Shown: positions 23,044 through 34,370, numbered from the stretch's first letter. The stretch is 64,000 nt of DNA from Rutpela maculata (GCA_936432065.2 OW386286.2:266991987-267055986), one strand, 5' to 3'. Numbers and translations are program-made. Notes: generated by a model from the sequence alone, not told the origin.

Positions 23044-23674
23044 CTTGTGAGGCTTTTGGTTCTTGTTCACACACACACTAAATTGCAATTTTATTTTTCA
23101 CCCCCTTTAATAATAGAGTAGGGGATGATAGAGGGGGTGGCTGTTGTCAAAAAATTTTTTGATGCCATAAGTTCTTGTACACACGCTAAATCATAATTTT
23201 ATATTTTTACCCTCTTTAATATTGAGGTGAGGGCGGTTGTGGGGGTGGCTGATATCTAAAATTTTTTAAGGCCTTAGGCTCTTGTAAACACATACTAAAC
23301 CTCAATTTTATGGACTTTTACTTACTTATTTTATCTATTTACCCCTATTTAACCCGCAAGCGTTCAACGGAACAAGATCAAAATACAATTTTGTTTCAGA
23401 TCTCATTATGATACATACGTGTGCGAAATTTTAAGTCAACCGCTCCAGAGTAATCGTGCGCACAAAAAAGTTAGACAGACAGCAGACAGAAGTATTTTCT
23501 TTGCTTACACTTTCAATACTGACTTTTCATATTTTAAGCCTATTTGAGCAAAAGAAATAGATGTTTTTACCATTACTATACTCCCCTCCGCTATGTGGAT
23601 ATGGAAGCAATTTAATTTAATTTTTTTTTTACCGTTACTATACTTAAACTCCACCACGTGGATGTGGAAGTAAA
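23044..23674 (+). mobile_element. HINE-like repeat, rearranged copy
   Basis: The block from TTCTTGTACACACRCTAAAT to GGGGGTGGCTGATGTCAAAA is present twice in tandem (about 23060-23160 and 23172-23270). The microsatellite is reduced to AGACAGACAGCAGACAGA. The 3' end is doubled: two terminal sequences, CATTACTATACT...ATATGGAAGC (23573-23613) and CGTTACTATACT...GATGTGGAAGTAA (~23632-23672), lie in tandem. Confidence 0.8.
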
Positions 23675-24855
23675 ATCAACCTTTTTCTTGCGAAGAATTA
23701 TTTCTTCGCAAGAAATTGCTGAGATATTTTTCTAGTTAGAACTTTATGGACAGAAAATTAGTCGTTACATATATTAGGTGTAGATAACTAAATTAGTCTA
23801 GATTATAACTAATCAATCATCAATCAGAACATCCACGACTTATGACTAATTAATAATTAATCAAAATGTCAAACTTGAGGCTGAAAGCGGAGCGCTCGGC
23901 GGCTGATTTGAAAAATCAAAAACACTGAAAAACCATTGAAATAAAAAGAAAATGAAACTTGCATATCATAATTCCATCCTTAATTGATTTTTACAAACCA
24001 AAAAATGATAGTCCTACTAGAGCAATATTTAGAGCAAAGCACGACTGAAAAATAGTTGTTTTTTTTTGTTAATAACTCTATTAATTATTATGAACGGATC
24101 AAGATGATCAAAAGCTCAAATTCTTCGTATTTCCTACTGTAATAACATATCCAAAGGACGTTTCTTTATATTAATTAAAAAAAAATGGAGACACGGAAAA
24201 CTGAAAAAAAAATTAACCCTTCAAAGAGTGGTTTAGGTGGGTAAATTTGGAAAAAATGTCTGCCAGCCGAGGTTAGTGTTCTTTACCTTGTGAGCCATAA
24301 GCTGGCTGGGCAGACGTTTTTTTCAATTTTAGATATTTTTTGTCAAAATTAAAATTTTGGTCCATTTTTCGCCATTTTGATCGCAAATTACGCAAAAACC
24401 GACCGACAGAAATGTCTGCCACTACAGTCCAGTACTGTACACACCGAAACAAAAATTTTGCGCCAAATTTGGTCTGGTAACTAAAATTTTTTTTTTTTAA
24501 TTTCCGGTTACCGCGCGCCGACTGGAAGTTTCGTCTGCCAGCGTAATTGGGGTATGAGAAGTACATATACTAACTACCTATGCGGACAGATATCGGTAAC
24601 CATTCGATAAAAAAAGTCCCCCTCCCTCCCTATCCCCCACCATACCAAAAAGTTCCAGAGAGAAAAAAATTTTGTACTTATATGGTCTCTCCAATTACCG
24701 ATTGGCAGACGGTAACCATTCGCGTCGAATTTGCACGCTATTTCCTAGAATATTTGTATTTTTCCAAATAAATAGCAAATGCAGCACTTTTTTGTTTAAT
24801 TTTATATTGTTTAATATTTAGTACTGTAGAATTAGTAAAAAAAAAGACTGAAATT
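23675..24855. other. Unassigned DNA with recurring GTCTGCCA
   Basis: GTCTGCCA or its complement occurs five times between 24258 and 24705, twice as a 12-bp inverted pair (GTCTGCCAGCC.../GGCTGGGCAGAC, 24258-24315). GGTAACCATTCG is repeated at 24595 and 24713. The 97-codon minus-strand frame 24566-24273 overlaps these repeats and is not called. Confidence 0.5.
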
Positions 24856-26091
24856 TATTGTAATTCGTTTCAGGATGCCACATAGATTAAACGATAGTTT
24901 TATTGATTACGAACATGACCCTGAATTTGGTCCACTTTTTGACCGCCGGAACATTGTTTATTTAACGATTAATTGTTGAAAAATTCAAAAAAATCGACTT
25001 TTTTAAAGATAACTCAAAGACCTTTGACGATAGGTTTTTCAATTTGTAGATACCGTTAGAACTTTGAAAAACGGTTAGTTTGATAGATGTTTCGTCTGAA
25101 ATGCTTGAAAATTTGTTTAAATAATTGCAATAAACCGCGAAAATTTTAGCAATTTGCAAATATTCTTTATGCATTCTTTAACAAAAGCACTTTAGTGCTT
25201 GAAACTTTGAAGGAATATGTCTTTTATTACCTCAAAGTTATCCCTAAAATTTCATCAAAAAATTTTAATTAGTTTAAGAGATATTCAATTTGTTTATTAA
25301 AAACATAAATAATGTAAAATGCAAATTCACCCAGTTCCCGTTGACGTAGAGGGTTGATCTGAACATCCTTTTTTTTGTTGAGACTTAAACTTTATGTTTT
25401 CATTAATGGCAAATCAAATTTGCATTATTTTCAACTTCAAAATGGCGTTTGAAAAAGTGTCACATTTTGAGGTTAGGTTTTTTGCTAATAACTTTTAAAC
25501 AAATGAAGATTTTGCAATATCGTTCTCATATCTTTGTTGCTGGGGCCTTTTCACACATTTTCAAAAAAAAATGACTCTGTAGCCTTATTAGAAGCCGAGA
25601 ATTTTTTTTCGTAAAAATTCGTAAAAAATTTTTAACAAAAAATAATATAATTGTTTATAACAAATTATTGTTTAATTAGGAAAAAGTCGACATGACAGAT
25701 ATTATTATTTCATCACGTTACCCAAAATAAAAAAAAAAAGTCAAAATAGGTGAAACGGTAAATTTTTGGTTGACGGATTTGAACTCGTCTCGATCATTTT
25801 ATGAACGTGTTACAGATATGACTCATGCTTCTCACTCCTGTTCTGACGCTGATTAATTATTGTTATTGTTGCAAATTGAATTTTTTCCCCCAAACTCAGC
25901 TCTATTACAAAGATAAAAAAAACCCCAGCGACAAAGATATCAGAACGATATTGCAAAACCTTCATTTGTTTAAAAGTTATTAGCAAAAAACCTAATCTCA
26001 AAATGTGACACTTTTTCAAACGCCATGTTGAAAATAATGCAAATTTGATTTACCATTAATGAAAACATAAAGTTTAAGTCTCAACAAAAAA

Positions 26092-26546
26092 AACCGCTGC
26101 CCAAGGAATCACTACTTCCACATCAGTCTCTTACAACAAAATACTATATTTGCACTTCACTATGTGGAAATAATTGAAATCGTGTACCCCAAAAACCCAT
26201 AAAATTATATGCCGCATCGGTAATAGAGGAAGGGTTGGTGGTAGGAGTGAAGTGAAAAAAATTCTTGATTACTTTGGCTCTTGTACACACATTAAATCAC
26301 ACTATTTTTTCACCACCTTTAATAATGGGGTGGGGGTGGTAATAGAGGTGGCTAATGCCTTTTTTTTTTGAGACCGGTTCCAGAGTAATCGTGAGCACTA
26401 AAAAGATAGAAGACTAACATACAGACCGATGCGACAGACAAATTTATTTTGCTCAGACTTAAAATATTGGCGTTTCATGATATTCTAAGCCTATTTAAAC
26501 AATGAAAATGTCCAAAAATTTTTTTTGCGTTAATATACTTCAACTG
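26092..26546 (+). mobile_element. HINE-like repeat, copy D (left half of composite)
   Basis: Has the full 5' end (CCGCTGCCCAAGGAATCACT, 26094-26113), a reduced microsatellite near 26410-26440 and a decayed 3' end (CTTCAACTGAATGTGGAAGT, 26529-26548). The central core with AAATTTCAAGTC is deleted. It is followed by a ~95-bp spacer homologous to 9461-9516 inverted. Confidence 0.85.
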
Positions 26547-26645
26547 AATGTGGAAGTAATACCCAGAAAATGGCATGACAAAGATATAAAAAATTGTTGT
26601 GCCGTAAACTACACGATAAAAGTACTCTACTTCGAGCATTTTCTT

Positions 26646-27012
26646 CGAGGAAACCTACTACGCATCCATACTACTCAAGATAACCCACTGTGCATCCAAT
26701 TTACTCGAGGAAAGCCACTGCGCATCCATATCACTTGTGGTAAACTACTGCGCATCTATAGCACTCGAGAAAAGTCACTGCGCATTCATAATACTGGTGG
26801 TAACCTACTGCGCATCTATTGTACTCGAGGAAAGCCACTGCGCATCCATACTTACTTCAGGTAACCTACTGCGGTCTAGAATACTAGAAAAAAGTCACTG
26901 CGCATCAAAAATACTCGAGGAAAGCCACTGCGCATCCATAATACTCAGGGAAACCTACTGCGCATCCATAGTAGCCGAGGAAAGCCACCGCGCATCCATA
27001 CTATTCGAGGTA
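26646..27012. repeat. 30-bp minisatellite, ~12 units, inverse of 8863-9460
   Basis: Units such as GAGGAAACCTACTGCGCATC and GAGGAAAGCCACTGCGCATC are the complement of the array at 8863-9460. Its first 31 bases match the far end of the other array except one. Open frames at 26502-26864 and 26737-27027 are products of the 30-bp period. Confidence 0.95.
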
Positions 27013-27622
27013 ACTTTAACAACATAATATTTGAAATAGTCTATCCCAAAAACCTATAAAACGATATGCCACATCGGTAGTGGGGGTTGAGGGTGGCGGC
27101 AGAGGGGTGGGGGTGGAGGTGGATTAAGTAAAAAAAAGTTTTGAGGCTTAGGTTCTTGTATACACGCTAAATTACAATTTTATTTTTTCACCCCCTTTAA
27201 TAATGAGGTGGGGGGGTAGTAACGGGGGTGGCTAATGCCAAAAAATTTTTTGAGACTTTAAGTTCTTTTATATATACTAAATATCAATTTTATGGACTCT
27301 TACCGGCTTGATTTAGCCATTTACCCCCATTTACCCCAGTTTACCCCCCAACCCTTCAACGAAACAGGATGAAGATACAATCTAGTTCCAGATCTCGTTA
27401 AACTACATATGTGTACCAAATTTCAAGACAATATCTTAAACGGTTCCAGAGTAAACGTGCGCACAAAAAAAGTTACAGACCGACAGACCGACAGAACGAC
27501 AGACAGAAATTTTTTTTTCGCTCAAACTTAAAATCTCGACGTTTCATAACATTTTAAGCCTATTTGAACATTAAAAATTTTTTTGTCGTTACTATACTTC
27601 CACTGGATGTGGAAGTAAAATG
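27013..27622 (+). mobile_element. HINE-like repeat, copy E (right half of composite)
   Basis: Starts inside the 5' region at AACTTTAACAACATAATATT, directly after the minisatellite. It runs through the G-rich block, the core and a short (GACC)n tract (27478-27508) to an intact 3' hairpin (27597-27617). It ends at the junction with the interrupted fold-back arm. Confidence 0.9.
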
Positions 27623-28132
27623 ATGTCCAGATCAACCCTCTATGACAACGGGAACTGGGTGAATTTGCATTTTACATTATTCAGGTTTTTAATAAACAAA
27701 TTGAATATCTCTTAAACTAATTAAAATTTTTTTATGGAATTTTAGAGGTAACTCTGGGGTGATAAAAGACATATTTTGTTGTCAAAGTTTCAAGCACTAA
27801 AGTGCTTTTGTTAAATAATGAAAAATATTTGCAAATTGCGAAAATTTTCGCGGTTTTTTGCAACTATTTAAACAAATTTTCAAGCGTTTTAAACGAAACA
27901 CCTCTCAAATTAACCGTTTTTCAAAGTTCTAACAGTATCTATAAATTGAAAAACCTATCGTCAAAGGCCTTTCAGTTATCTTTAAAAAAGTCGATTTTTT
28001 TGAATTTTTCAACAATAAATCGTTAAATAAACAATGTTCCGGCGGTCAAACAGTGGACCAAATTCAGGGTCATGTTCGTAATCAATAGAACTATCGTTTA
28101 ATCCACGTGGCATCCTGAAACGAATTACAATA

Positions 28133-29329
28133 TGCATATTTGCTAATTCCACTGGCCTAATTGTAATGTTGATTTAAATTTAGACTAATTAATTATTTTA
28201 TATGAAATATATCTTTACCAAACTAAAATTAAATTTTCTTTATAAATTATTTTAAAAATACTTACTATCATTTTCTTGCTCTTGACAATATAATCATATT
28301 TATGGCTTATTATTAATGGTCGACCCTGTATAATGTTAAACAATTATAAAGAAAACTGAATAATGTGGCGAGAAGTATAATTTAGTTTGTCATTTTAACT
28401 TTGAAAGAGAATTCTCGCGCGGATAGTCAAAACGCTAAATAATACATGAAAGGAGAAGTGTGCGCGAAAGGTTATTAATTTGAGCCTAATAAATCTGAGA
28501 AACAATAAACGATAATGTTGGAACAGTTGTCGCGATACGGCAAACATTTCCATGTAACCCAAATGTACTTTGCTGGAAGTAAAGTGTGGGAAGTTGCAAT
28601 AACACAATTATATCTGTAATTTCGCGCGATAGTCTGGTGAAATAGCCTACGGCAAGACAGTTCCTATCTTCTCATGAATTCGCTTTCATGTTAGATTGAT
28701 TACTTATGTCAGTAGTGTTATCTAAATTAACTACTATGTAATAAGCAAATAAGAAACCATGTTTATGCTGGCGATGCTCATTTGCTACGCAAATTTGCCT
28801 TTGCTCTTTACAGCTGATATTTAAATTATTACCATTAAAGTTACTTTGAGGGGTTATCCTGTAGCAGCGGAATATTTTATCAGACACGCCCACAAACAAC
28901 CGTTTCGTTTAAGATAATTTCAAAAGCATTTCTATTCGAGCAACGTAATTAAAACATTTCAGGCATTGCTGGGAATTTACTACAAGACAAAAGGAAAAAT
29001 AGACTCTAACAAGAAAGTGCTTCAACCAGGAGCTTATTGAATAAGATCATATAGAATTAGAAAAATGAGATTAAGGATAGAATTTTTGCAGAGTGAGAGG
29101 GAAATATGCGTTTATTTTCGGTTTATTATAAATATTTAAAAAATCATAAATGGTATAATCTTTAAAATAATTTCAGATACTTCCCATTGCTTTAAGGAAA
29201 TACAACCATATACAGTTTTTATCACAAATTTTGTATATAGTTAAATGTCATGATCTAATAATAAAATTAGGAACTATTTTTATTGACAAACTACAAACTT
29301 CAAGTACAACAGGAATTTACAATAAAAAA
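28133..29329. other. Unassigned DNA
   Basis: No family recognised. The stretch 28390-28920 is less AT-rich and has minus-strand frames of 70 and 75 codons (28607-28395 and 28899-28672), neither like a known protein. It could hold host exons, but I cannot show this. Confidence 0.45.
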
Positions 29330-30561
29330 AAACCGCTGCCCAAGGAATCACTACTTCCACATCCAGATTTTGTATCCAAGTCACTCACAACGAAAAAAAT
29401 GTGTATGTGGAAATAATTGTTTATGGAACTTTAATATATTTGAAATCCTTTACCCCAAAAACCCATAAAACGATACCCCCACATCGGTAGTGGGGTGGGG
29501 GTGGTGATAGGGGGGTGGTAGTGGGGGTGGATGAAGTAAAAAAATATATTGAGGTTACTGGTTTTTGTACACACATTAAATCAATTTTTTTTCATCCTCT
29601 TTAATAATGGGGTGGTGATGGTAATGGGTAATGCCAAAAATATTTTTGAGACCTTAGCTTCTCTTGTATATACCAATTTTATGGACTCTTACTTGCTTGA
29701 TTTACGTATTTACCCCAAATTTACCCCAATTTACCCCCCAACCCTTCGACGGAACAAGATGAAAATATAATCTAGTTCTAGATCTCGTTAAAGTACATAG
29801 GTATACCAAAGGGTCTAGCCGTACTTCCATGGCGAAACTGCCCCCGATAGGAACCTATATCATAACCTATGTTATATTGTAGAGGGCGCTAATAATAGTT
29901 GATCGAGTAGATATTAGCTCTATATCTTAGTTAATTGAGGAGCTATTTGAAAAAAAGTGTCCGGAGACGACTTTTTTTCAAAGAGATATATCTTAGTTAA
30001 TTTTAAAGCTAGGAAAATAAAACTAAATGGCAGTGTTATGGTACACTTTACAGTTTATTTTGTAGCATTTCCTATGGGCCAAGCCTAAATAAAACTATTT
30101 GAAAAATGCAAAGAAAAATTTTGTCAATCGATTTCTATCAGATCTAATTGAATTACCACTTTGAAAAAAATATATAATAATAGTCTATGTCTTGCCTAAC
30201 AGCATGCCAAGTTTCATTAAAATCCAACAGGTGCAACATGCTGAAAAAAAATTTAAAGTAAGTGGACTGACAACCTTACGACCACTTTGTTGACGCTTTT
30301 AATTTGCATTACATTTCAATAGTTGCGTTTTGACAGCTCATAAAAAGTATATAAACGGTTGGTGGTGTCAACTAGCCTATTACAATGTTTTTTTGATCAA
30401 CTTTTATAGTGACTGTAGTCGGTCTCAGTTAAGAATGCAGTTGTTTTCGTTATGAGCGGAGCACAGTTTACACAGGATATGGGAATTCCCAAGTAAGTGG
30501 AATCTCTCCATGGCCGACTCAAGCCAGTTGGTACATAAAATAAAAATTAACGGTTTAAATT

Positions 30562-30960
30562 AGGGTGATCATACGTCCGGAATGTCGCTGGAAAGTCCAG
30601 CATTCTGGAGTACTGTCCAGCATTTACAAGTGTCCAGCGAAAGTCCAGCATTCTGACCATATGTCCGGAATTTCGCTGGAAAGTCTTACTAGTGTCTAGC
30701 ATAAGTTCAGCATTCAGGTTATAGTGAAGTTACAGCATTACATTTTGTTTTTTAGATTTCTCCCCCCGCTCATCAAAAATTTTTTTCCGGATTTCTCCCT
30801 CCCGCTCATCAATTTCAATTTTCGAGGAAAAATATTTTTGTTATTTTCAGCCCAAGCTCAAGGCCCAGATTCGCCCTTGAGTGCCCCCCCCCCCCCCTTT
30901 CTGGATCCGCCCTTGGCAGAAGTGTCCAGCATTCACTTAACAAAAATCTGGTCACCCTAG
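30562..30960. mobile_element. hAT-type MITE, 399 bp, with 8-bp target duplication
   Basis: Flanked by TTTAAATT on both sides (30554-30561 and 30961-30968). Ends are AGGGTGATCA and TGGTCACCCTAG, near-inverse. The right arm of the host element shows the empty site (GATTTAAATC at about 31955). An 8-bp duplication and (C)AGGGTG-type ends are typical of hAT transposons. Inside are repeated GTCCAGCATTC phrases and a poly-C run. Confidence 0.85.
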
Positions 30961-32013
30961 TTTAAATTGGCTTTTATTTGGCATTTGGCTCTTTTATAAA
31001 TACATTGAAATTATTTAATTCATATTCCAGCATATTTTATTTAGATTAATGAAAGCTCATTATAGACGTAAATCCTCTAAAAATGTCAAGTGTTATAAGA
31101 AATGGGTAAATCTACTACTTTGCTTGTGCTTGATATCAGGCGAGCTGTTCTTGTCTCTGCCGTTCTGAACTGTATCTTTGATCTCTCTCGCGCAGCGCAC
31201 ATCGCACATCGCACATCGAAGTTTATTTTATTGTTTTATGATATTTATGAATATTAATACAAAAGAAATTGTACTAATTGTTCATATATTGTTCAGCTAT
31301 TTCCTTCCATTTTTATTAAAATCAGACTGCCATAGTTATATTTATCTCTTTTGTTACAAATGAGGATTCGCAAACACGGTATCGCCTGTGCTAAACGCTG
31401 TGCGATGTGCGAAGCTCAAGTTGTTGATTTCATCACTCTCATTTAAGAGCATGGTTCTATTTAATTTTATTGTGCGATGTGCGAGGGGCGTCGATATGGC
31501 CACTCTCATTTAAAATAATGGTTTATTTAATTTCAGTGTGCGATGCGCGAAGTGCGGTGCTATGTGCCACGGCCGACTCTGTTAACTAGAGTCGGCCATG
31601 TATGTGCGCTGTGCGGTGCCATGTGCGCTGTGTGGTACTATGTGCGCTGTGTGGTGCACCGACGCGACGTGACGACGTGGTCATGCACTTACACGGAGGT
31701 TATGATATTTGTGTACACTTTTTAGGCAGGTATATGAGAGAGATCAAAGATACAATTCAGAACGGCAGAGACAAGAACAGTTCGCCTGATATCGAGCACA
31801 AGCAAGTAGTAGGTTTACCCATTTCTTATAACGCTTTGACATTTTTAGAGGATTTACGTCTATAATGAGCTTTCATTACTCTAAATAAAATATGTTGCAA
31901 TATGGATTAAATAATTTCAATGTATTTATAAAAGAAAAATGCCAAATAAAAGCCGATTTAAATCGTTAATTTTTATTTTATGTACCAACTGGCTTGAGTC
32001 GGATTACACTTAC

Positions 32014-32058
32014 TTGGGAATTCCCATATCCTGTGTAAACTATTCGTGCTCCGCTCAT
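32014..32058 (-). CDS. Possible first coding exon in the inverted arm (15 codons)
   Basis: On the minus strand of the right arm, ATG at 32058 opens MSGARIVYTGYGNSQ. It ends directly at a good splice donor (GTAAGT, 32013-32008). About 25-35 bp upstream is TCAGTT, an arthropod initiator-like sequence. The left arm carries the inward-pointing equivalent (TATATAAA at 30348-30355, TCAGTT at 30424, ATG at 30452, GTAAGT at about 30493), but a 4-bp deletion breaks its frame. No downstream exon was identified. Likely the remains of the 5' end of a lost transposase gene copied into both arms; this is inference. Confidence 0.35.
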
Positions 32059-32838
32059 AACGTAAACAACTGCATTATTAACTGAGACCGACTATAGTCA
32101 CTATAAAAGTAGATCAAAAAAACATTATAATATTCTAGTTGACACCACCAATATACTTTTTATGAGCTGTCAAAACGCAACTTTTCCAAAGATTAATGAA
32201 ATGTAATGCAAATTAGAAGCGACAACAAGTGATCGTGTAAGGTGGTCCACTTACTTAAAATTTTTTTCGACATGTTGCACCTCTTGGATTTTAATGAAAC
32301 TTGGCATGCTGTTAGGCAAGACATAGACAATTATTATATATTTTTTTCAAAGTGGTAATTCAATTAGATCTGATAGAAATCGATTGACAAAATTTTTCTT
32401 TGCATTTTTTAAATACTTTTATTTAGGCTTGGCCCATAGGAAATGCTATAAAATAAACTGAGAAAGTGTACCATAACACTGCCATTTAGTTTTATTTTTC
32501 TATCTTTAAAATTAACTAAGATATATCGCTTTGAAAAAAAGTCATCTCCAGACACTTTTTTTCAAATAGCTCCTCAATTAACTAAGATATAGAGCTAATA
32601 TCTACTCTATCAACTACTATTAGCGCCCTCTACAATATAACATACGTTACGATATAGGTTCCTATCGGGGTCAGTTTCGCCATGGAAGTACGGCTAGACC
32701 CTTTCAAGTCAATATCTTAAACGGTTCCAGAGTAAACTTAAAATCTTGACATTTCATGACATTCTAAGCTTATTTGAACAATAAAATTTTCTTTTAATTT
32801 TTTTGTCGTTACTATACTTCCACTGGATGTGGAAGTAA

Positions 32839-33239
32839 TATATAGTATCGGAAGGTCCTGGATTAGGTATTACATAGTTTCAACGACTTAACCGACCGCA
32901 CTCAATAAAGGCGTCTACCAGTACTCTAGAAGAGGGACAAATAGTGACACGCGCATCAAGAAAATTGTTATTAAAAATTTCAGTACCATTTAGTCAAAGG
33001 AAGGATGTAGTTGGCTCTATTCAGCATATCTACTTAATATTATTACGTGCTTTAATAACTGAAATTATTTAACCCGTTTTACTTTCAAAACGAGTAAAAT
33101 AATTCTTTACATTTCCCGCAGACAGAGCTGCCCACGTGCCCACAAACATATGGTGGGCAAAGCAGGTGGCACGAGCAGGATGTGTTATAGGATAAAAAAG
33201 AATATAGTCCAATAGAGATATCATTTTCCCAAAAAATTT
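32839..33239. other. Unassigned DNA
   Basis: Moderate GC at 33110-33180 with a minus-strand frame (33329-33069, 86 codons) that runs into the neighbouring palindrome. No family recognised. Confidence 0.45.
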
Positions 33240-33850
33240 CTCCCTGCAAGCTGATTTTTTCAGGGTCGATGGAGAGGTGTCTCCCGAGTATCCGACCAAA
33301 AAGTCACAGTCCCTTGTAGAGTGTTGCAATAGGGGTGGTTTCTTGTTTTTTGTTTTTTTTGAAATTTTATTTTTCCAGCTTGTACATAGTAATAATATTC
33401 TCTACAACTTTGCATAATAAAATTTTTTTGTAACTTTGATTTTTGACGCTCCAGCGCCCATTATATGGGAAAACATTCACCATATTTATTTACTATGGTT
33501 CAGGAAACATACAAACAAAAGGCTGAATAGCTGGTTTTCGCAGGGTTGATTGAGAACTGTCTCCTGAATCTCCAACCATTTTTTTTTTTTTTTGTTGGAG
33601 ACAGTTTTCAATCAACCTTGCAAAAACCAGATATTCAGCCTTTTGTTTGGGCGCTGGACCGTCAAAAATCAAAGTTAGAAAAAAAATTTATTAAGCACAG
33701 TTGTAGAGAATATTACTATGTACAAGCTGGAAAAAGAAAATCTCAAAAAAAAATAAGAAACCACCCTTATTGCAACACCCCACAAGGGGTGTGGACTGTG
33801 ACTTTTTGGTCGGATACTCCATCGACCCTGAAAAAATCAGCTTGCCGGGA
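33240..33850. mobile_element. 611-bp near-complete palindrome (fold-back MITE)
   Basis: Left 33240-33585 pairs with right 33593-33850 around a short T-run loop. Matching blocks include GCAAGCTGATTTTTTCAGGG, TCGGATACTCC/GAGTATCCGA, AATATTCTCTACAACT and GTTGATTGAGAACTGTCTCC. Arms carry small indels. No coding potential: the 112-codon frame 33546-33884 spans the loop and arm. Confidence 0.85.
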
Positions 33851-34370
33851 ATTATTTGTAACTTGTCGACTTTTACTGTACTAATAGCCTAGTTGCTTTG
33901 CTCTCGCTTGCTCTTATTGCCGTATCTAATCAAACGCTTGCTTATACTGTATAGCTGTAATCGTTAAGGCAAGTATCTAAAACAGTTTTAAAAATTACAC
34001 TATGTTTGGTTTCTTAAATATTTGTAATAAATCGAAAATAAAAGCATATTTCCCTCATTCTGCAAAATCCCCTCCTTAAATCTGTTTCTCGAATTATTTG
34101 TTGTATATAATATAGTCTGTCAGCAGAGGTACTTGCGTGGGATTTTTAATGATACAGGTATAAGCTTGATGTCAATCTCTATAAATAAATGTAGATTACG
34201 AATTGACATAGTGATAAGCTGTAAACTGTGTGGGAAAAAATTATGGGTTAAAAACGAAATGACGCCAAGGAGTACAAAAAGGTACTGGAGTTGTCATTAA
34301 TAGTCCAATCAACGAAGGAAAAATAGGAAAATTAATTCGTGTAGTTGCAAATTTTTGTATAGTTATCGGG
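33851..34370. other. Unassigned DNA
   Basis: AT-rich, no recognised feature. Confidence 0.5.

Larger units (their letters stand above)
24856..28132. mobile_element. Fold-back element with ~690-bp arms, split by a HINE composite
   Basis: The left arm 24856-25546 pairs with a right arm in two pieces, 25921-26091 and 27623-28132. Joining the two right pieces restores AACAAAAAAA+GGATGTTCAGATC as in the left arm (reverse complement). The outer ends read TATTGTAATTCGTTTCAGGA on both sides and the central spacer is ~375 bp. Arms diverge by roughly 10%. Each arm keeps an open frame of ~70 codons pointing outward (25174-24962 minus, 27802-28026 plus). No transposase seen. Confidence 0.85.
29811..32701. 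mobile_element. 2.9-kb element with ~970-bp terminal inverted repeats
   Basis: Ends read GGGTCTAGCCGTACTTCCAT and its exact inverse. The left arm 29811-31190 (minus the nested hAT MITE) pairs with 31728-32701; arms are ~973 bp with a few percent divergence. The ~540-bp centre is rich in GTGCGATGTGCGA-type repeats and a GGCCGACTCT...AGAGTCGGCC hairpin (31571-31597). It was inserted between A and T of ACCAAA^TTTCAAG with no target duplication. No transposase frame is present, so it is presumably non-autonomous. Confidence 0.9.
29330..32838 (+). mobile_element. HINE-like repeat, copy F, split by a long-TIR element
   Basis: The 5' half is 29330-29810 (ACCGCTGCCCAAGGAATCAC to GTATACCAAA). The 3' half is 32702-32838 (TTTCAAGTCAATATCTTAAA to the hairpin GTGGAAGTAA). 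Joining the halves recreates the ACCAAATTTCAAGTC of other copies exactly. The 3' half lacks the microsatellite. Confidence 0.9.

Noticed and set aside
26502..27027. 120- and 96-codon frames with repeated LRIH/HCAS peptides
   Set aside because: Same minisatellite effect, in two frames at once.
33546..33884. 112-codon plus-strand frame
   Set aside because: Crosses the loop and right arm of a palindrome and contains an F-run from the T-rich loop.
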